From positions 1-10,812 of the forward strand of contig JALLAZ010001001.1 in NCBI GenBank assembly GCA_036939755.1: DNA of 10,812 bases, written 5' to 3'. The DNA comes from Stephanodiscus triporus (Eukaryota > Bacillariophyta > Thalassiosirophyceae > Thalassiosirales > Thalassiosiraceae). Numbering within the stretch: the first letter of the stretch is position 1; each line of letters begins with the position of its first letter. The position numbers were made by a program, and so were the translations under genes. The notes under the pieces are model-generated. The model was given only the letters and a program-made list of their open reading frames with translations. It ran no database searches and was not told the DNA's origin. Below, piece after piece: positions 9,335-10,812 of the stretch.

Positions 9335-10144
9335 CTACCGTACAAGCTGAGGCATAAGAAACACCGGGGCATAAGAAACACTCACTAAATAAGACAAAAA
9401 TCTAAGTTAATTAGCAATCCTAGGTACAAATTAGGAACTAAATTCACCGTTTCTCCTTAATTACTACAGAACTAACATCCCAAACAAGAAGAAAATGATT
9501 GTCCTCAGAAAAAGCTATCAGGCGATCCCCGATTTGTTGGGATCCCCCCCGGGGGAAAAATAGTCAACAGCAGTCGGGGCCACAACCAACCTGAACATGG
9601 CCGCCGCCGCCAAATATGGTGCCCTAAAGACCCACACAAGGCGCAATCGGATCGATGGAGGACAACCCCCTGAGCAAGCGGGTATGCTTTTCGTGGGAGT
9701 TGGTAGGGTGTATGGCCCTCAAAATGCTCCCCTGTTCCAGCGATGATGCGCCGCCACAGCATCAGAGTATTTTGAGGGCCATAAACCCTATAACCCTCCC
9801 CCAACAAGCATATCTGCTTGCTCGGGATATCGTCTCCTATTGATCCGACACATTGGATCAGGATGAAAGGCCTCGTCTTGTGGGTCTCTAGGGGCACATT
9901 TCCGCTGACGACGACCATGGTTGTGATGGTTGTTGTTGCCATTGGACTCCTCGGGTGCAGCTCAAGAAGTCAGCCCCTGTATTGTACGAATAGTATGTAT
10001 TTCCTGCGAAAATATTTTTTTATTCCTACGTAGATTTCAATACATTCCTGACATCTGACCCGGCAAGCTGAAAAAGGGAGTTTTAGACCTTCGCACTTGG
10101 GTGTTTAGCTTTAGCTGTTTCTTATGTCCCGGCTTATACGGTAG
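9335..10144. mobile_element. imperfect foldback (MITE-like) element of about 810 bp
   Basis: The ends are inverted repeats: 9335-9364 against 10115-10144 match at 25 of 30 positions, both beginning CTACCGTA.AAGC read inward. The interior is also palindromic: 9578-9600 with 9916-9941, 9621-9636 with 9879-9894 (14 of 16), 9672-9688 with 9807-9823 (15 of 17) and 9711-9729 with 9765-9783 (18 of 19), around a loop near 9730-9764 that holds a further 6-bp stem. All pairs share a centre near 9740-9760. This is the structure of a foldback or MITE-type non-autonomous DNA transposon. No clear target-site duplication is seen and no transposase is encoded, so the superfamily is unknown. An old inverted duplication is the alternative. 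Confidence 0.65.
9351..9381. repeat. two direct copies of a 14-bp motif in the left end
   Basis: GGCATAAGAAACAC occurs at 9351-9364 and again at 9368-9381. The right end carries one related inverted copy at about 10115-10128, preceded by a TTAGCT doublet (10105-10116). Repeated subterminal motifs are typical transposase-binding features, which supports the mobile-element reading. Confidence 0.85.
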
Positions 10145-10689
10145 TAATGTATGGTGTAAAACAACTAGTGAAGACACGTATAGTACATTTCATAACTTCC
10201 TGAAACAGAAATGGACCCTCTCCTACTCAGCTCAACCTCAATGATGCAACAAGAGAGGAAGCTGCATAGTAGGAAAATTGAAGATGCCATGACTGGAGCC
10301 AAAGAGATCAGCAACATTTTGATATCCTTCTAGTATTTCTATCGAGTGAAAATGCATTTACATATACTACTGATGATGCCCTATCAATTGATGCCCTAAC
10401 TTCCCCTCCCTCTTCCCTCCATCCCCTTTTAGCATGCTCCCAGTTTTTACACACCATGTAGAATGTAGATTCCACGCCATGCATATTTAAAAAGGAGGGG
10501 CCCGCAAAAATGAGGGGACAGTGGATATTGTTTGTGGCGAATTAAAGGGCCAACTGATAGGACATTGATTTTATTTGAGGAGTTGTGCAAGCTGGAATGA
10601 AGCTTTGAAAAATGTGTACCACGATGTATGTTGGCCAATCTATCTTCAAGAGAGTCTCAAGCTTATTTGTTAATCGCCACAAAAACAGG

Positions 10690-10716
10690 CAAAATACAAG
10701 AGGAATGGGAATTGAA
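10690..10716 (-). repeat. degenerate copy of tRNA-Val 3' end
   Basis: 27 bases that align with 10752-10777, the 3' end and Pol III terminator of the tRNA-Val gene, with one substitution, a 2-base insertion and a 1-base deletion. It keeps the TTTT but lacks the anticodon and D arms, so it is a fragment, not a gene. Confidence 0.6.
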
Positions 10717-10752
10717 GCTTAGAGTAGTTGGTAAGCCACAAATAATATAGCC

Positions 10753-10756
10753 AAAA
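10753..10756 (-). terminator. RNA polymerase III terminator of tRNA-Val
   Basis: Four T in a row on the minus strand, two bases after the discriminator base of the tRNA (one G... C between), the usual short Pol III stop signal. Confidence 0.75.
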
Positions 10757-10757
10757 G

Positions 10758-10812
10758 TACAAGGAATGGGAATCGAACCCACGACCTCAGCTGTGTTAAA
10801 GCCGCGTCATAA
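10758..10812 (-). tRNA. tRNA-Val (AAC), 5' part beyond the window edge
   Basis: Read on the minus strand, the sequence gives A21, the D-stem 3' strand, an anticodon stem CGGCT/AGCTG (one G-U pair) around a seven-base loop TTAACAC with anticodon AAC (10797-10795), a five-base variable loop AGGTC, a T arm GTGGG-TTCGATT-CCCAT, and the acceptor 3' strand TCCTTGT followed by discriminator A at 10758. The acceptor 5' strand and most of the D arm lie outside the window, so acceptor pairing cannot be tested. The invariant TTCGA and A21 argue for a functional gene. Confidence 0.85.

Larger units (their letters stand above)
10145..10757. other. non-coding stretch before the tRNA gene
   Basis: No gene is supported. 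It holds a 10-bp direct repeat TGATGCCCTA (10374-10383 and 10389-10398), a pyrimidine-rich run at about 10400-10430, and a degraded copy of the tRNA 3' end at 10690-10716. Confidence 0.5.

Noticed and set aside
9351..9381. possible CRISPR-like repeat pair
   Set aside because: There are two 14-bp copies with a 3-bp gap in a eukaryotic transposon end, far from the repeat-spacer pattern of an array.
9505..9942. 145-codon open frame on the minus strand
   Set aside because: It runs across both arms and the loop of the foldback element, so its two halves come from inverted copies of the same sequence. No domain is seen.

Overview
This window looks like nuclear DNA of a photosynthetic stramenopile, most likely a diatom. 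The first gene starts with a signal peptide whose cleavage site reads ANA|F, the ASAFAP-type motif of plastid proteins imported across four membranes. Two other genes carry short GT-AG introns (63 to 134 bp), and one encodes a mitochondrial ribosomal protein. Species cannot be fixed from the sequence.

Layout: 369-887 (+) is a single-exon gene for a predicted plastid ClpS-like adaptor. 888-1923 is mostly non-coding and separates it from a large convergent gene at 1924-7398 (-). That gene has five exons by my reading and encodes about 1,700 residues: an acidic N-terminus, one membrane helix, a glycosylation-site-rich lumenal or extracellular domain, a further set of membrane helices resembling the Wntless/TMEM181 (GOST) group, a complete class 3 lipase domain, and possibly an acidic tail. 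About 430 bp lie between its start codon and that of a divergent two-exon gene, 7829-8587 (+), encoding mitochondrial ribosomal protein mL49 (Img2 family). The last 2.2 kb hold no convincing protein gene. They contain an imperfect foldback element of about 810 bp (9335-10144), simple repeats, and at the right edge the 3' part of a tRNA-Val(AAC) gene on the minus strand, with a degraded copy of its 3' end about 60 bp away.

The genes do not form a pathway: plastid proteolysis, membrane lipid signalling, and mitochondrial translation simply sit side by side. The most notable item is the receptor-like membrane protein fused to a lipase. It could couple ligand or lipid sensing to acylglycerol hydrolysis, but that role is inference. 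Second is the ClpS-like protein, which keeps the fold signature but has lost most of the residues that recognise N-degrons in bacterial ClpS. No CRISPR array, rRNA gene or intact transposase was seen.
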